DNA from: Sipunculus nudus | Taxonomy: Eukaryota > Annelida > Sipuncula > Golfingiida > Sipunculidae | NCBI GenBank assembly: GCA_026874595.1 | Contig: CM049306.1 | Span: 103,245,142 to 103,309,141, forward strand | DNA length: 64,000 nt | Direction of reading: 5' to 3' | Shown here: positions 63,401-64,000 of the stretch, in pieces | How the letters are laid out: each line of letters opens with the position of its first letter | Numbering within the stretch: position 1 is the first letter of the stretch | Made by a program: the position numbers and the translations under genes | Notes under the pieces: generated by a model | Database searches by the model: none | The model's input: the letters and a program-made list of their open reading frames with translations, nothing else | What the model was told of the DNA's origin: nothing

Positions 63401-63860
63401 ACACCTAGCAGTGCTAAAATGAAAACAGAACTACTGCATTGTCATAATAAAGCTGTTACACTTAATTTGCTTTAAGTGTCTTAACAAATTCTGACAATCT
63501 TTGTTGCAATATGCTCAGTGCTGTATGGTTTCAGAATAATCTTATAGTGTACCTGGTTTGTTTTAATTATGATGATTGCATTTAATTTTATACTGACTGA
63601 TTCTTGTCAGAGCCAATAATAATTAGATTGGTCTTCTTGCACTGAGCAGTTAATTAACATATCACTATATACTACCTTCTTCAATATCTTCTGATAAGGA
63701 AAATAACACACTCCACATTTGTAACTTACCGTTTCCCAATAAGGCACATGACATGTTCTACTGGTTCACATATGTGAAGTTTCCTGATCAGCTGTTTGAG
63801 GGTGAAGCTAAGACGACGGACCTCCTCCTCACTGTCACTGTCATCACGGATCACAGATGA
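3359..63860 (-). CDS. TEP1: TEP1, telomerase protein component 1 (partial gene, 40 internal exons)
   Basis: TEP1 is a large RNA-binding protein of vault particles and telomerase RNP; it binds RNA through TROVE and carries a P-loop NTPase and a WD40 platform. Seen here: 40 exons on the minus strand, all with GT donors and AG acceptors, joined in one open frame of 5323 bases. Domain order matches vertebrate TEP1: TROVE, vWA-like, DUF4062 ([16 protein letters not shown]), NACHT (Walker [10 protein letters not shown], Walker [10 protein letters not shown]), helical linker, WD40 array. Vertebrate TEP1 is about 2600 residues, so the 1774 codons here lack the N-terminus (beyond 64000) and the C-terminal WD40 end (before position 1). 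Exon 40 ends at a clear donor with one base of the next codon, so more coding sequence follows. Introns range from about 140 bases to 10.5 kb and are full of repeats. No frameshift or stop was seen, so the gene is probably functional. The domain order excludes an NLR or a plain WD40 gene. Confidence 0.95.
3498..4243 (-). other. TEP1 intron, unremarkable
   Basis: AT-rich intron between exons 39 and 40. I see no repeat family or exon in it. Confidence 0.6.
4244..4351 (-). CDS. TEP1: TEP1 exon 39: WD40 blade
   Basis: 108 bases, phase 0 at both ends. It encodes [20 protein letters not shown] and then [15 protein letters not shown]: the end of one blade with its KLWD signature and the GH of the next. 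Confidence 0.92.
4352..5014 (-). other. TEP1 intron, unremarkable
   Basis: AT-rich intron between exons 38 and 39 with no recognised repeat family or exon. Confidence 0.6.
5015..5137 (-). CDS. TEP1: TEP1 exon 38: WD40 blade
   Basis: 123 bases, phase 0 at both ends. It encodes [16 protein letters not shown] and [18 protein letters not shown], closing one blade with IWD and opening the next. This stretch resembles the matching part of vertebrate TEP1, where a WD dipeptide is followed by HRDWV and CAW. Confidence 0.92.
5755..7930. repeat. 20/40-bp minisatellite (about 54 copies of the 40-mer)
   Basis: The array alternates two related 20-mers, TGATGTTATGATGAAGATAC and TGATGTTGTGATGAAGTCAG, with variant endings (AGTCAG, AGGTAG, AGCTAA). 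Between about 6301 and 7790 it keeps perfect 20-base register with no net indel. It lies in the intron between exons 37 and 38 and ends about 10 bases from the exon 37 splice donor. Every frame has stops, so it is non-coding. Confidence 0.95.
7941..8040 (-). CDS. TEP1: TEP1 exon 37: WD40 blade
   Basis: 100 bases. It encodes [20 protein letters not shown] and [13 protein letters not shown], a typical GH...D WD40 half-blade continuing into SLMIWD of exon 38. The first base completes a Glu codon split from exon 36. The donor GTAAATACC directly meets the minisatellite. Confidence 0.92.
8041..8620 (-). other. TEP1 intron, AT-rich with a short (TA)n run
   Basis: First part of the 10.5-kb intron between exons 36 and 37. 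It holds a short TA repeat at about 8268-8282 and otherwise nothing recognised. Confidence 0.5.
8621..9526 (+). mobile_element. family B element, 5' part (interrupted copy)
   Basis: It starts ACTAGATGTGTCGGAACGAC followed by ATGCCCCCGCC, which is complementary to the 3' end GGCGGGGGCAT of the same family. The core is about 180-bp tandem units around AAAAGTCCATACATGTGCA and AACTCGATCTGTAACTGGTC. It breaks off inside a unit at 9520-9526, where a family A start sequence begins. The matching 3' part resumes at 17691. Confidence 0.75.
10045..10103. other. GC-rich hairpin
   Basis: CGCCTTGGCGGGCGC at 10045-10059 pairs with GCGCCCGCCAGGGCG at 10089-10103 at 14 of 15 positions, the odd one being a possible G-U. 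It stands out from AT-rich surroundings. Function unknown. Confidence 0.6.
12808..13026. repeat. three tandem copies of a 73-bp unit
   Basis: GAAATAAAGTGCAAATTGAA begins at 12808, 12881 and 12954. The copies are almost identical, so the duplication is recent. Intronic and non-coding. Confidence 0.9.
13552..13650. repeat. two direct copies (~55 bp) containing TCACGTGA
   Basis: TAAACACGCCAGAC followed by AGTCACGTGAACCTT occurs at 13553 and 13608. Each copy holds the palindrome TCACGTGA. There is no neighbouring gene start to suggest a promoter. Confidence 0.7.
14280..15560. repeat. diverged ~360-bp tandem repeat with ACCTGTACAGGT palindromes
   Basis: Related blocks recur with CAGGTAAC followed by ATAAAT and, later, a doubled ACCTG ending in ACCTGTRCAGGT. 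The palindrome blocks start near 14466, 14831, 15185 and 15516. The second contains the perfect 20-bp palindrome ACTCACCTGTACAGGTGAGT at 14836-14855; the third holds a perfect 16-bp palindrome at 15192-15207. Confidence 0.65.
16450..17690 (+). repeat. CCTTGACCTTTGACC tandem repeat block with pearl-type 3' end
   Basis: Units of roughly 160 bp contain CCTGTGACC, TTGACCTTTGACCT, TTCTTCCC and TGGAAGGT. The block ends with a GACGGACGG microsatellite and TCAGCTGAGCTA. The element at 60648-62411 is the same subfamily, so these are two members of one family. Confidence 0.65.
17691..18509 (+). mobile_element. family B element, 3' part (interrupted copy)
   Basis: Four to five ~180-bp units with AAAAGTCCGTACATGTGTAT and GAACTCGATCTGTAACTGG are followed by GACGGAAGGACGGAATGACG and the terminal TATGCCCCGGCC...GGCGGGGGCATA. 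It completes the 5' part at 8621-9526; together they give about 1.7 kb, against 1.37 kb for the uninterrupted copy at 56.6 kb. Confidence 0.75.
18543..18697 (-). CDS. TEP1: TEP1 exon 36: WD40 region
   Basis: 155 bases encoding [40 protein letters not shown] and [11 protein letters not shown]. The [12 protein letters not shown] stretch is a strong match to the same place in vertebrate TEP1. It has a GTGAGT donor and ends with two bases of a Glu codon finished by exon 37. Confidence 0.93.
18698..19316 (-). other. TEP1 intron, unremarkable
   Basis: AT-rich intron between exons 35 and 36. No repeat family or coding signal seen. Confidence 0.6.
19317..19423 (-). CDS. TEP1: TEP1 exon 35: WD40 blade
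   Basis: 107 bases encoding [20 protein letters not shown] and [15 protein letters not shown], a WD40 blade with YSPDG and SGSDD. The first two bases complete a Gly codon from exon 34; the end is in phase 0. Confidence 0.93.
19706..19905. repeat. tandem duplication of ~99 bp
   Basis: CAAATCTTATATTCTAGTAC starts at 19707 and again at 19806, and the two copies stay nearly identical through TTTTTGACTGGGCA. Intronic. Confidence 0.85.
20152..20345. repeat. three ~62-bp tandem copies
   Basis: ATGTATTGTATTGTGT, TATCAGG and TATCGTTTCTTGAG recur three times with small differences. Intronic and non-coding. Confidence 0.75.
20394..20541 (-). CDS. TEP1: TEP1 exon 34: WD40 blade
   Basis: 148 bases encoding [20 protein letters not shown] and [20 protein letters not shown], then [13 protein letters not shown] followed by LG and VHPDG...AAGY parallels the vertebrate TEP1 blade. 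Phase 0 at the start, one base left over at the end. Confidence 0.94.
20953..22483 (+). mobile_element. pearl-like element, family C, left part (split by the DIRS element)
   Basis: It starts GAGACCCATGGGTCACGTCA and includes a G15 run at 21692. From about 21899 it is clearly homologous to 36670-37260: both share GCAGCTTTTATTTTCAAATT or a close variant, AAACGTGCCATGG, TTTGATATTAGGCAGTC and GTAGGAGAT. It is interrupted by the DIRS element just after ACTTTTGG. Confidence 0.7.
22506..22661 (+). repeat. left inverted terminal repeat of the DIRS element
   Basis: It is the reverse complement of 27445-27601 across about 156 bp, with roughly two differences, for example TTCCTGTGTATC here against TTCCCGTGTATC in the partner. 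Confidence 0.92.
22781..24701 (+). pseudogene. DIRS gag-like gene, broken
   Basis: The likely start is the ATG at 22781, beginning [11 protein letters not shown]. The frame then changes near 22840-22850, where a Cys-rich stretch with CYSC and CFHC continues, suggesting a zinc-binding knuckle. A Ser/Pro-rich region follows to about 23460. Reading then moves to the frame containing [14 protein letters not shown] and [20 protein letters not shown], with a stop at about 23586, a shift near 24400 and a TAA at 24471. A basic tail with [13 protein letters not shown] ends at the TGA at 24699-24701. RNA or DNA packaging is inferred from position and the basic tail. Sequencing or assembly error could explain some shifts. 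Confidence 0.7.
23422..23477 (+). other. candidate 56-bp intron in the DIRS gag region
   Basis: CAG|GTAAGT at 23422 and TTCTTTATTTCAG ending at 23477 look like a good donor and acceptor. Removing the 56 bases still leaves one frame change before the next coding frame, so support is weak. Confidence 0.3.
24538..26259 (+). CDS. DIRS reverse transcriptase (RT, with eroded RNase H region)
   Basis: This is the RNA-dependent DNA polymerase of the element. The open frame is 573 codons. The RT core spans about residues 105-400: [16 protein letters not shown] (motif 1), [20 protein letters not shown] (motif A), [16 protein letters not shown] (motif B), the YLDDW catalytic motif, and [25 protein letters not shown] with these spacings is typical of DIRS elements. 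The 5' codons overlap the gag tail in another frame, so the true start is uncertain. Beyond residue about 430 the frame stops looking like RNase H; other frames hold scraps such as FRDAST, which suggests frame changes there. The RT core is uninterrupted and could be active. Confidence 0.88.
   Translation: MRLGPPSAFPALGLRLLLPLRLGARLLRLLVLQAVPAVLSPFVVAPLNEVRPRNDSLAPVGARLSAHFPAWAGIISQRLILSTVKFGFRLTFLHAPPVTLHPFFTPPPPDPAKRLALEEAIQSIDKRAIFEVSPSTVGLYSRLFLVPKPHGRWRPIIDLKPLNSFIRPPPFRMFNIHAVLRIVRRMDWAFKIDLTDAYFHVPIHPSSQPFLRFAYQNRVYQFRALPFGINVAPWIFTMLVHTVTGYLRSQGISVLPYLDDWLVHAADRSLLLSHRSRVLVLLRNLGFLVNAEKSLITPTQSLQFLGVTLYFASGTVSLLRDFALKLRRLIRSFLTQRRVDSRTAASLHGALNWAASFILFGRLYLRPIQSILRRHGLLRFTSVRPTVLPFRNTWLPVIQSVLAPLGRPEFDLFDFPSPPVLVPSETRLRHPRDHLPDTPPSGWSHRFLFAFPAPPLICRVLLRLSRADQTTPLLILPFHPAAPWFPLWRSLLSRPPLILPLRFALPSFPRARRPFRSCPLCACVLSSDTSRIRAFQVRLLSLPRLPVAILRTASTTPGGVFSLSGRLPAESPL
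26088..27235 (+). pseudogene. DIRS tyrosine recombinase (YR), frameshifted
   Basis: The recombinase joins the circular DNA copy into the genome. The first part, 26088 to about 26470, looks like the N-terminal DNA-binding half, with [20 protein letters not shown] and [14 protein letters not shown] frame change near 26465-26475 leads into the catalytic half in another frame, to the stop at 27233-27235. Catalytic residues are visible: Arg in [12 protein letters not shown], HxxR in AHDIRAIS, Trp in KKGYWKS and the nucleophile Tyr in FTRFYLKD. All key residues are kept; only the shift breaks the gene. A homopolymer error is a possible cause. Confidence 0.87.
27295..27405 (+). repeat. DIRS internal complementary region (circle junction)
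   Basis: Its left half, about 27295-27341, is the reverse complement of the outer left end at 22484-22534, with one visible mismatch. Its right half, about 27340-27405, is the reverse complement of the outer right end at 27580-27645. The halves meet at a C7 run, so it spells the joined ends of the element, as in DIRS-1. Confidence 0.9.
27445..27601 (-). repeat. right inverted terminal repeat of the DIRS element
   Basis: Reverse complement of 22506-22661. The element continues to the G7 run ending at 27645, after which the interrupted family C repeat resumes. Confidence 0.92.
27646..27743 (+). mobile_element. pearl-like element, family C, right part
   Basis: It resumes ATTCGTAGGTCCAATGGTTT and CAAAACGTGCC, runs through a short ACGGATGGACGGACGAC tract and ends with TATAGTCAGCTGAGCTA. 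This matches 37258-37380 of the second family C copy. Confidence 0.75.
27744..28878 (-). other. TEP1 intron, unremarkable
   Basis: Remaining intron between the family C repeat and exon 33. No repeat family or exon recognised. Confidence 0.5.
28879..28977 (-). CDS. TEP1: TEP1 exon 33: WD40 blade
   Basis: 99 bases, phase 0 at both ends, encoding [20 protein letters not shown] and [13 protein letters not shown]. The donor GTCGGTGCA was chosen over a GT four bases further on because it gives DDHKVK|VWSGH in frame. Confidence 0.93.
28978..30141 (-). other. TEP1 intron, unremarkable
   Basis: AT-rich intron between exons 32 and 33. I see no repeat family or coding sequence. Confidence 0.55.
30142..30261 (-). 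CDS. TEP1: TEP1 exon 32: WD40 blade
   Basis: 120 bases, phase 0 at both ends: one full blade, [20 protein letters not shown] followed by [27 protein letters not shown] and KLW are all canonical. Confidence 0.95.
30625..30733 (-). CDS. TEP1: TEP1 exon 31: WD40 blade
   Basis: 109 bases encoding [20 protein letters not shown] and [22 protein letters not shown] donor; the first base completes a Gln codon from exon 30. Confidence 0.95.
30734..31270 (-). other. TEP1 intron, unremarkable
   Basis: AT-rich intron between exons 30 and 31, including a T run near 31150. Nothing else recognised. Confidence 0.55.
31271..31420 (-). CDS. TEP1: TEP1 exon 30: WD40 blade
   Basis: 150 bases encoding [40 protein letters not shown] and [10 protein letters not shown] complete blade with GH and KVW. 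One base at the start and two at the end belong to split codons. Confidence 0.95.
31421..32131 (-). other. TEP1 intron, unremarkable
   Basis: AT-rich intron between exons 29 and 30 with no recognised feature. Confidence 0.55.
32132..32256 (-). CDS. TEP1: TEP1 exon 29: WD40 blade
   Basis: 125 bases encoding [20 protein letters not shown] and [21 protein letters not shown] canonical blade with GH and LWD; GTCAGT donor. Confidence 0.95.
32257..33061 (-). other. TEP1 intron, unremarkable
   Basis: Intron between exons 28 and 29. A short GAGACAGATGGATGGACGG tract at about 32972-32990 may be a remnant of a pearl-type microsatellite; nothing else stands out. Confidence 0.5.
33062..33157 (-). CDS. 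TEP1: TEP1 exon 28: WD40 blade
   Basis: 96 bases, phase 0 at both ends, encoding [20 protein letters not shown] and [12 protein letters not shown], an early blade of the array. Confidence 0.94.
33307..33481 (-). CDS. TEP1: TEP1 exon 27: linker into the WD40 array
   Basis: 175 bases encoding [40 protein letters not shown] and [20 protein letters not shown] followed by QQAANEP matches the same point in vertebrate TEP1, just before the WD40 repeats. Confidence 0.93.
33850..33955 (-). CDS. TEP1: TEP1 exon 26: helical linker
   Basis: 106 bases encoding [20 protein letters not shown] and [14 protein letters not shown], ending in an Arg codon completed by exon 27. The charged helix precedes the WD40 array. 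Confidence 0.9.
33956..34964 (-). other. TEP1 intron, low-complexity only
   Basis: Intron between exons 25 and 26. It has a poly-A run of about 18 at 34838-34855 and a TGTATTGTATTGTGAG-like stretch near 34677-34720. Confidence 0.55.
34965..35079 (-). CDS. TEP1: TEP1 exon 25: post-NACHT helical region
   Basis: 115 bases encoding [20 protein letters not shown] and [18 protein letters not shown]. The pattern of L-x-x-F/C followed by LELG-like residues matches this part of TEP1. GTCAGT donor. Confidence 0.92.
35493..37380 (+). mobile_element. pearl-like element, family C (copy 2, no DIRS insertion)
   Basis: It starts GGGACCTATGGGTCACTGTG and CTCAGCTGA, contains a G21 run at 36489-36509, and ends in a (GACG)n tract with TATAGTCAGCTGAGCTA. 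From 36670 on it is homologous to the copy split by the DIRS element. Around 37250 it reads GAATTTTGGATTCCTAGGTC, the unoccupied version of that site. Confidence 0.75.
37688..37776 (-). CDS. TEP1: TEP1 exon 24: post-NACHT helical region
   Basis: 89 bases encoding [20 protein letters not shown] and [15 protein letters not shown] precedes AGG of exon 25, as PYHLLQSG does in vertebrate TEP1. GTGAGT donor. Confidence 0.92.
37846..39018 (+). mobile_element. family D element with ~275-bp tandem core
   Basis: Its ends are GTATCCGCCAAAA near 37876 and TTTTGGCGGATAC at 39006-39018, inverted copies of each other. Inside, GACGCTGTGCAAAAATGGCT and CAGGTGGCGCCACC recur at about 275-bp spacing, with four copies of GGTGGCGCCACC (38143, 38272, 38421, 38547). 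No protein gene. It lies in the intron between exons 23 and 24. Confidence 0.75.
39692..39801 (-). CDS. TEP1: TEP1 exon 23: post-NACHT helical region
   Basis: 110 bases encoding [20 protein letters not shown] and [17 protein letters not shown]. One base at each end belongs to a split codon. Confidence 0.9.
40000..40174 (-). CDS. TEP1: TEP1 exon 22: post-NACHT winged-helix-like region
   Basis: 175 bases encoding [40 protein letters not shown] and [17 protein letters not shown]. The GLT-x-x-x-L-H start matches the same place in vertebrate TEP1. Confidence 0.93.
40473..40605 (-). CDS. TEP1: TEP1 exon 21: end of the NACHT helical bundle
   Basis: 133 bases encoding [40 protein letters not shown] and [18 protein letters not shown] is highly TEP1-like. 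Confidence 0.94.
41019..44706 (+). mobile_element. pearl-like element, family A (copy 2), with duplicated 3' end
   Basis: It has the same start as copy 1 (TGACCCATGGGTCATGACGC) and the same ~340-bp core unit, repeated about eleven times. Two complete 3' ends, each a GACGGACA tract plus AGTCAGCTGAGCTA, end at 44055 and 44706, 651 bases apart. G runs of 6-21 sit at one fixed point of the unit. It fills most of the intron between exons 20 and 21. Confidence 0.78.
44792..44884 (-). CDS. TEP1: TEP1 exon 20: NACHT helical region
   Basis: 93 bases, phase 0 at both ends: [20 protein letters not shown] and [29 protein letters not shown] is characteristic of TEP1 and related STAND NTPases. Confidence 0.95.
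45268..45444 (-). CDS. TEP1: TEP1 exon 19: NACHT domain, C-terminal part
   Basis: 177 bases, phase 0 at both ends. It encodes [20 protein letters not shown] (a sensor-type beta strand), [20 protein letters not shown] and [20 protein letters not shown] is nearly identical to vertebrate TEP1. Confidence 0.95.
45800..48125 (+). mobile_element. family E repeat region with ~127-bp units and GACG-rich 3' end
   Basis: GTGGCACCACC-centred units recur at about 45820, 45946 and 46073. Further tandem blocks lie at 46250-46330 (GAACTCTTGACCT) and 47393-47480 (a 49-bp duplication with GGGCTGTTATGGCATATGAC). The right end is a CAGACG...GACGGACGACG tract followed by CATCGCATAAGCTCACAGG. The left boundary is uncertain, and this may be more than one element. 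Confidence 0.5.
48161..48308 (-). CDS. TEP1: TEP1 exon 18: NACHT Walker B
   Basis: 148 bases encoding [40 protein letters not shown] and [18 protein letters not shown] is the Walker B strand, with acidic residues for Mg and water activation; DWLP-x-x-LP follows as in NACHT proteins. Confidence 0.95.
48309..49038 (-). other. TEP1 intron, unremarkable
   Basis: Intron between exons 17 and 18. No repeat family or exon recognised. Confidence 0.5.
49039..49214 (-). CDS. TEP1: TEP1 exon 17: NACHT core
   Basis: 176 bases encoding [40 protein letters not shown] and [28 protein letters not shown] followed by LRRLC is the usual strand and helix after the P-loop. Confidence 0.95.
49215..50420 (-). other. 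TEP1 intron, unremarkable
   Basis: AT-rich part of the intron between exons 16 and 17, before the GAGTCC repeats. Nothing recognised. Confidence 0.5.
50422..51164. repeat. GAGTCCAAGTCC-rich duplicated repeat, possibly with a hAT-like element
   Basis: Two copies share CTCTCTGAGTCCGAGT, AAGCCCTAGTC and AACTTTGAGTCCAAGTCTTT, followed by CATCTGTCATAAGTTCACA (about 50737 and 50928). A segment at about 50756-51165 has imperfect inverted ends, CAGTGATGTAGTCGA on the left and TACATCACTG on the right. No clear target duplication was seen. Confidence 0.5.
51217..51399 (-). CDS. TEP1: TEP1 exon 16: NACHT Walker A
   Basis: 183 bases, phase 0 at both ends. It encodes [40 protein letters not shown] and [29 protein letters not shown] is the P-loop that binds the triphosphate; FVGRKNLL is the typical entry helix of STAND NTPases. 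GTGAGT donor. Confidence 0.97.
51400..51896 (-). other. TEP1 intron, unremarkable
   Basis: Intron between exons 15 and 16 with no recognised repeat. Confidence 0.55.
51897..52017 (-). CDS. TEP1: TEP1 exon 15: between DUF4062 and NACHT
   Basis: 121 bases encoding [20 protein letters not shown] and [23 protein letters not shown]-x-WGGV-x-AGRP is a near-identical block in vertebrate TEP1. The GTGTGT donor is weaker than the others. Confidence 0.95.
52018..52414 (-). other. TEP1 intron, unremarkable
   Basis: Intron between exons 14 and 15. Nothing recognised. Confidence 0.55.
52415..52528 (-). CDS. TEP1: TEP1 exon 14: between DUF4062 and NACHT
   Basis: 114 bases encoding [20 protein letters not shown] and [18 protein letters not shown]-x-DFVSES matches vertebrate TEP1. 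Confidence 0.94.
52529..53063 (-). other. TEP1 intron with an (AAT)n microsatellite
   Basis: Intron between exons 13 and 14. It contains AATAATAATAATAATAAAAA and more AAT units at about 52832-52863. Confidence 0.7.
53064..53306 (-). CDS. TEP1: TEP1 exon 13: DUF4062, second half
   Basis: 243 bases, the longest exon here. It encodes [60 protein letters not shown] and [24 protein letters not shown] and SVTELEI are the DUF4062 hallmarks. Confidence 0.97.
53307..53755 (-). other. TEP1 intron, unremarkable
   Basis: AT-rich intron between exons 12 and 13. No repeat family seen. Confidence 0.55.
53756..53932 (-). CDS. TEP1: TEP1 exon 12: DUF4062, first half
   Basis: 177 bases encoding [40 protein letters not shown] and [32 protein letters not shown] and DLRWGVTEE are nearly invariant in TEP1 and related STAND proteins. 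Acceptor TTTAAG. Confidence 0.97.
53933..54552 (-). other. TEP1 intron, unremarkable
   Basis: Intron between exons 11 and 12 with no recognised repeat or exon. Confidence 0.55.
54553..54714 (-). CDS. TEP1: TEP1 exon 11: end of the vWA-like region and linker
   Basis: 162 bases encoding [40 protein letters not shown] and [19 protein letters not shown]-x-x-x-L matches vertebrate TEP1. GTGAGT donor. Confidence 0.93.
54715..55222 (-). other. TEP1 intron, unremarkable
   Basis: Intron between exons 10 and 11. Nothing recognised. Confidence 0.55.
55223..55294 (-). CDS. TEP1: TEP1 exon 10: vWA-like region
   Basis: 72 bases encoding [20 protein letters not shown] and QIL. The [14 protein letters not shown] junction with exon 11 matches vertebrate GC-x-D-x-ILKFIAEHG. 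Confidence 0.93.
55506..55729. mobile_element. fold-back MITE-like element
   Basis: CTTTAACCACTGCT at 55506-55519 pairs with AGCAGCGGTTAAAG at 55716-55729. A second, longer arm pairs GCTGGCACAGG and CAGACCAATGAGAG with CTCTCATTGGTCTG and CCTGTGCCAGC. The whole 224 bp can fold back on itself. No protein gene and no clear target duplication. It lies in the intron between exons 9 and 10. Confidence 0.75.
55838..55974 (-). CDS. TEP1: TEP1 exon 9: vWA-like core
   Basis: 137 bases encoding [40 protein letters not shown] and [14 protein letters not shown] and LLFVNIDL are typical vWA beta strands; DG is a usual metal-site loop. The same order is seen in vertebrate TEP1. Confidence 0.94.
55975..56307 (-). 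other. TEP1 intron, unremarkable
   Basis: Short intron between exons 8 and 9. Nothing recognised. Confidence 0.55.
56308..56379 (-). CDS. TEP1: TEP1 exon 8: vWA-like region
   Basis: 72 bases, phase 0 at both ends, encoding [20 protein letters not shown] and DRTQ. It joins exon 9 to give RTQIDNLVIL. Confidence 0.92.
56427..56445. repeat. short (CTG)n microsatellite
   Basis: About six CTG triplets just beyond the acceptor side of exon 8, inside the intron. Confidence 0.8.
56649..58017 (+). mobile_element. family B element, uninterrupted copy (1.37 kb)
   Basis: It starts ACTAGATGTGTCGGAACGAC and ATGCCCCCGCC and ends with a GACGGAATGACGG tract and GGCGGGGGCATA, giving an 11-base inverted end. 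The core is about seven ~180-bp units around AAAGTCCGTACATGTGTATT and AAAAGTAGGTCAACC. It serves as the reference for the split copy at 8.6/18.5 kb and lies in the intron between exons 7 and 8. Confidence 0.85.
58080..58232 (-). CDS. TEP1: TEP1 exon 7: vWA-like region
   Basis: 153 bases, phase 0 at both ends, encoding [40 protein letters not shown] and [18 protein letters not shown] and CE resemble the vertebrate LLIGMM and QVDVVLC segments. The donor GTAGGT is chosen because it keeps the frame into exon 8. Confidence 0.93.
58233..58684 (-). other. TEP1 intron, unremarkable
   Basis: Intron between exons 6 and 7 without recognised repeats. Confidence 0.55.
58685..58871 (-). CDS. TEP1: TEP1 exon 6: start of the vWA-like fold
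   Basis: 187 bases encoding [60 protein letters not shown] and [12 protein letters not shown] followed by PI-x-GRTV matches vertebrate TEP1. At the metal-binding DxSxS position of vWA domains it has NTSSS, so the first Asp is missing. Confidence 0.94.
58872..59298 (-). other. TEP1 intron, unremarkable
   Basis: Intron between exons 5 and 6. Nothing recognised. Confidence 0.55.
59299..59434 (-). CDS. TEP1: TEP1 exon 5: RGG-box insert between TROVE and vWA
   Basis: 136 bases encoding [14 protein letters not shown], then [20 protein letters not shown] and [11 protein letters not shown]. Arg/Gly repeats of this kind bind RNA, often G-rich RNA, and can be methylated on arginine. The exon is in frame with both neighbours: a Gln codon is shared with exon 4 and a Lys codon with exon 6. 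Confidence 0.92.
59435..60144 (-). other. TEP1 intron, unremarkable
   Basis: Intron between exons 4 and 5. No repeat family seen. Confidence 0.55.
60145..60235 (-). CDS. TEP1: TEP1 exon 4: TROVE domain
   Basis: 91 bases encoding [20 protein letters not shown] and [12 protein letters not shown]-x-SRQFPFRF is the best-conserved motif of the TROVE domain in TEP1 and Ro60 relatives. GTAAGT donor. Confidence 0.96.
60379..60488 (-). CDS. TEP1: TEP1 exon 3: TROVE domain
   Basis: 110 bases encoding [20 protein letters not shown] and [18 protein letters not shown]-[YF]-MAMLRNL is the TROVE signature helix of the RNA-binding ring. Confidence 0.97.
60648..62411 (+). mobile_element. pearl-like element of the CCTTGACC subfamily
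   Basis: It starts GGGACCCATGGGTCTCAACA and CTCAGCTGA, contains TTTGACCTTGGGACCCCAAA and related units, a G run near 62208 and GTGGTGCCACCAC at 62085, and ends TTTTAGTCAGCTGAGCTA. Its core resembles 16.4-17.6 kb. It lies in the intron between exons 2 and 3. Confidence 0.7.
62412..62932 (-). other. TEP1 intron, purine-rich stretch
   Basis: Remainder of the intron between exons 2 and 3. It includes an AGAGAGAGATAGAGAGAAAG tract at about 62728-62762 and nothing else recognised. Confidence 0.55.
62933..63090 (-). CDS. TEP1: TEP1 exon 2: TROVE domain
   Basis: 158 bases encoding [40 protein letters not shown] and [17 protein letters not shown]-x-W and AGKRMKL-x-x-PETWE-x-x-LSL are almost identical to vertebrate TEP1 and identify the gene on their own. 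Confidence 0.98.
63091..63729 (-). other. TEP1 intron, unremarkable
   Basis: Intron between exons 1 and 2 (numbering within this window). Nothing recognised. Confidence 0.55.
63730..63860 (-). CDS. TEP1: TEP1 exon 1 of the window: start of TROVE
   Basis: 131 bases encoding [40 protein letters not shown] and IGKR. An acidic stretch is followed by the LH-x-CEP-x-E-x-V helix. It starts in phase 0 after a CAG acceptor, so earlier exons lie beyond the right edge. Confidence 0.95.
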
Positions 63861-64000
63861 CTGTCAATACATTAATAATATCTGTTATTCTACTTATAAT
63901 CAACCATAGGAAAAGACAATGATGGCATTCATTTGGTATAGACTGTGTAGTACTTATATGACCATCCTTTCATGTCTGTGGATAAATAATTTTTGAGAGT
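63861..64000 (-). other. TEP1 intron continuing off the right edge
   Basis: It begins with the acceptor of exon 1. No further exon is visible before the edge. Confidence 0.6.

Overview
The window is animal nuclear DNA: AT-rich, with small GT-AG exons scattered through long repeat-filled introns. The repeats have short inverted ends, tandem-repeat cores and a GACG/GACA microsatellite next to the 3' end. That is the architecture of the 'pearl' elements known from bivalve molluscs, so a bivalve or related marine mollusc is the best guess; the species cannot be fixed from this sequence.

One host gene runs through the whole window on the minus strand, entering at the right edge and leaving at the left. 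It is TEP1, telomerase protein component 1, also known as a vault and telomerase RNA-binding protein. I trace 40 consecutive exons, from 63860 down to 3359, totalling 5323 coding bases (1774 codons plus one base). Intron phase and reading frame agree at every junction and there is no stop. In protein order they give the end of the N-terminal region and the TROVE RNA-binding module (63.9-60.1 kb), an RGG-box insert (59.3 kb), a vWA-like fold (58.9-55.2 kb), DUF4062 (53.9-53.1 kb), a NACHT P-loop NTPase with Walker A and B (52.0-48.2 kb), a helical linker (45.4-33.3 kb), and about a dozen WD40 blades (33.2-3.4 kb). The first exons and promoter lie beyond 64000; the last exons and 3' UTR lie before position 1. 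No second host gene was found.

The introns hold nearly all the other content. At 22484-27645 there is a DIRS-like tyrosine-recombinase retrotransposon on the plus strand. It has long inverted terminal repeats, an internal complementary region, and broken gag, reverse transcriptase and tyrosine recombinase genes. It sits inside a pearl-like repeat whose relative at 35.5-37.4 kb shows the unoccupied site. Several families of pearl-like or Helentron-like tandem-core elements occur at 0.7-3.3, 8.6-18.5, 37.8-39.0, 41.0-44.7, 45.8-48.1, 56.6-58.0 and 60.6-62.4 kb. A 2.2-kb minisatellite of 20/40-bp units lies against a TEP1 splice donor (5755-7930), and a fold-back element lies at 55.5 kb.

The most notable points are the fully resolved DIRS insertion with its circle-junction sequence, the palindrome GGTGGCGCCACC shared by otherwise different repeat families, an apparent 8.2-kb insertion bracketed by pearl-type ends, and the RGG box spliced into TEP1 between TROVE and vWA.
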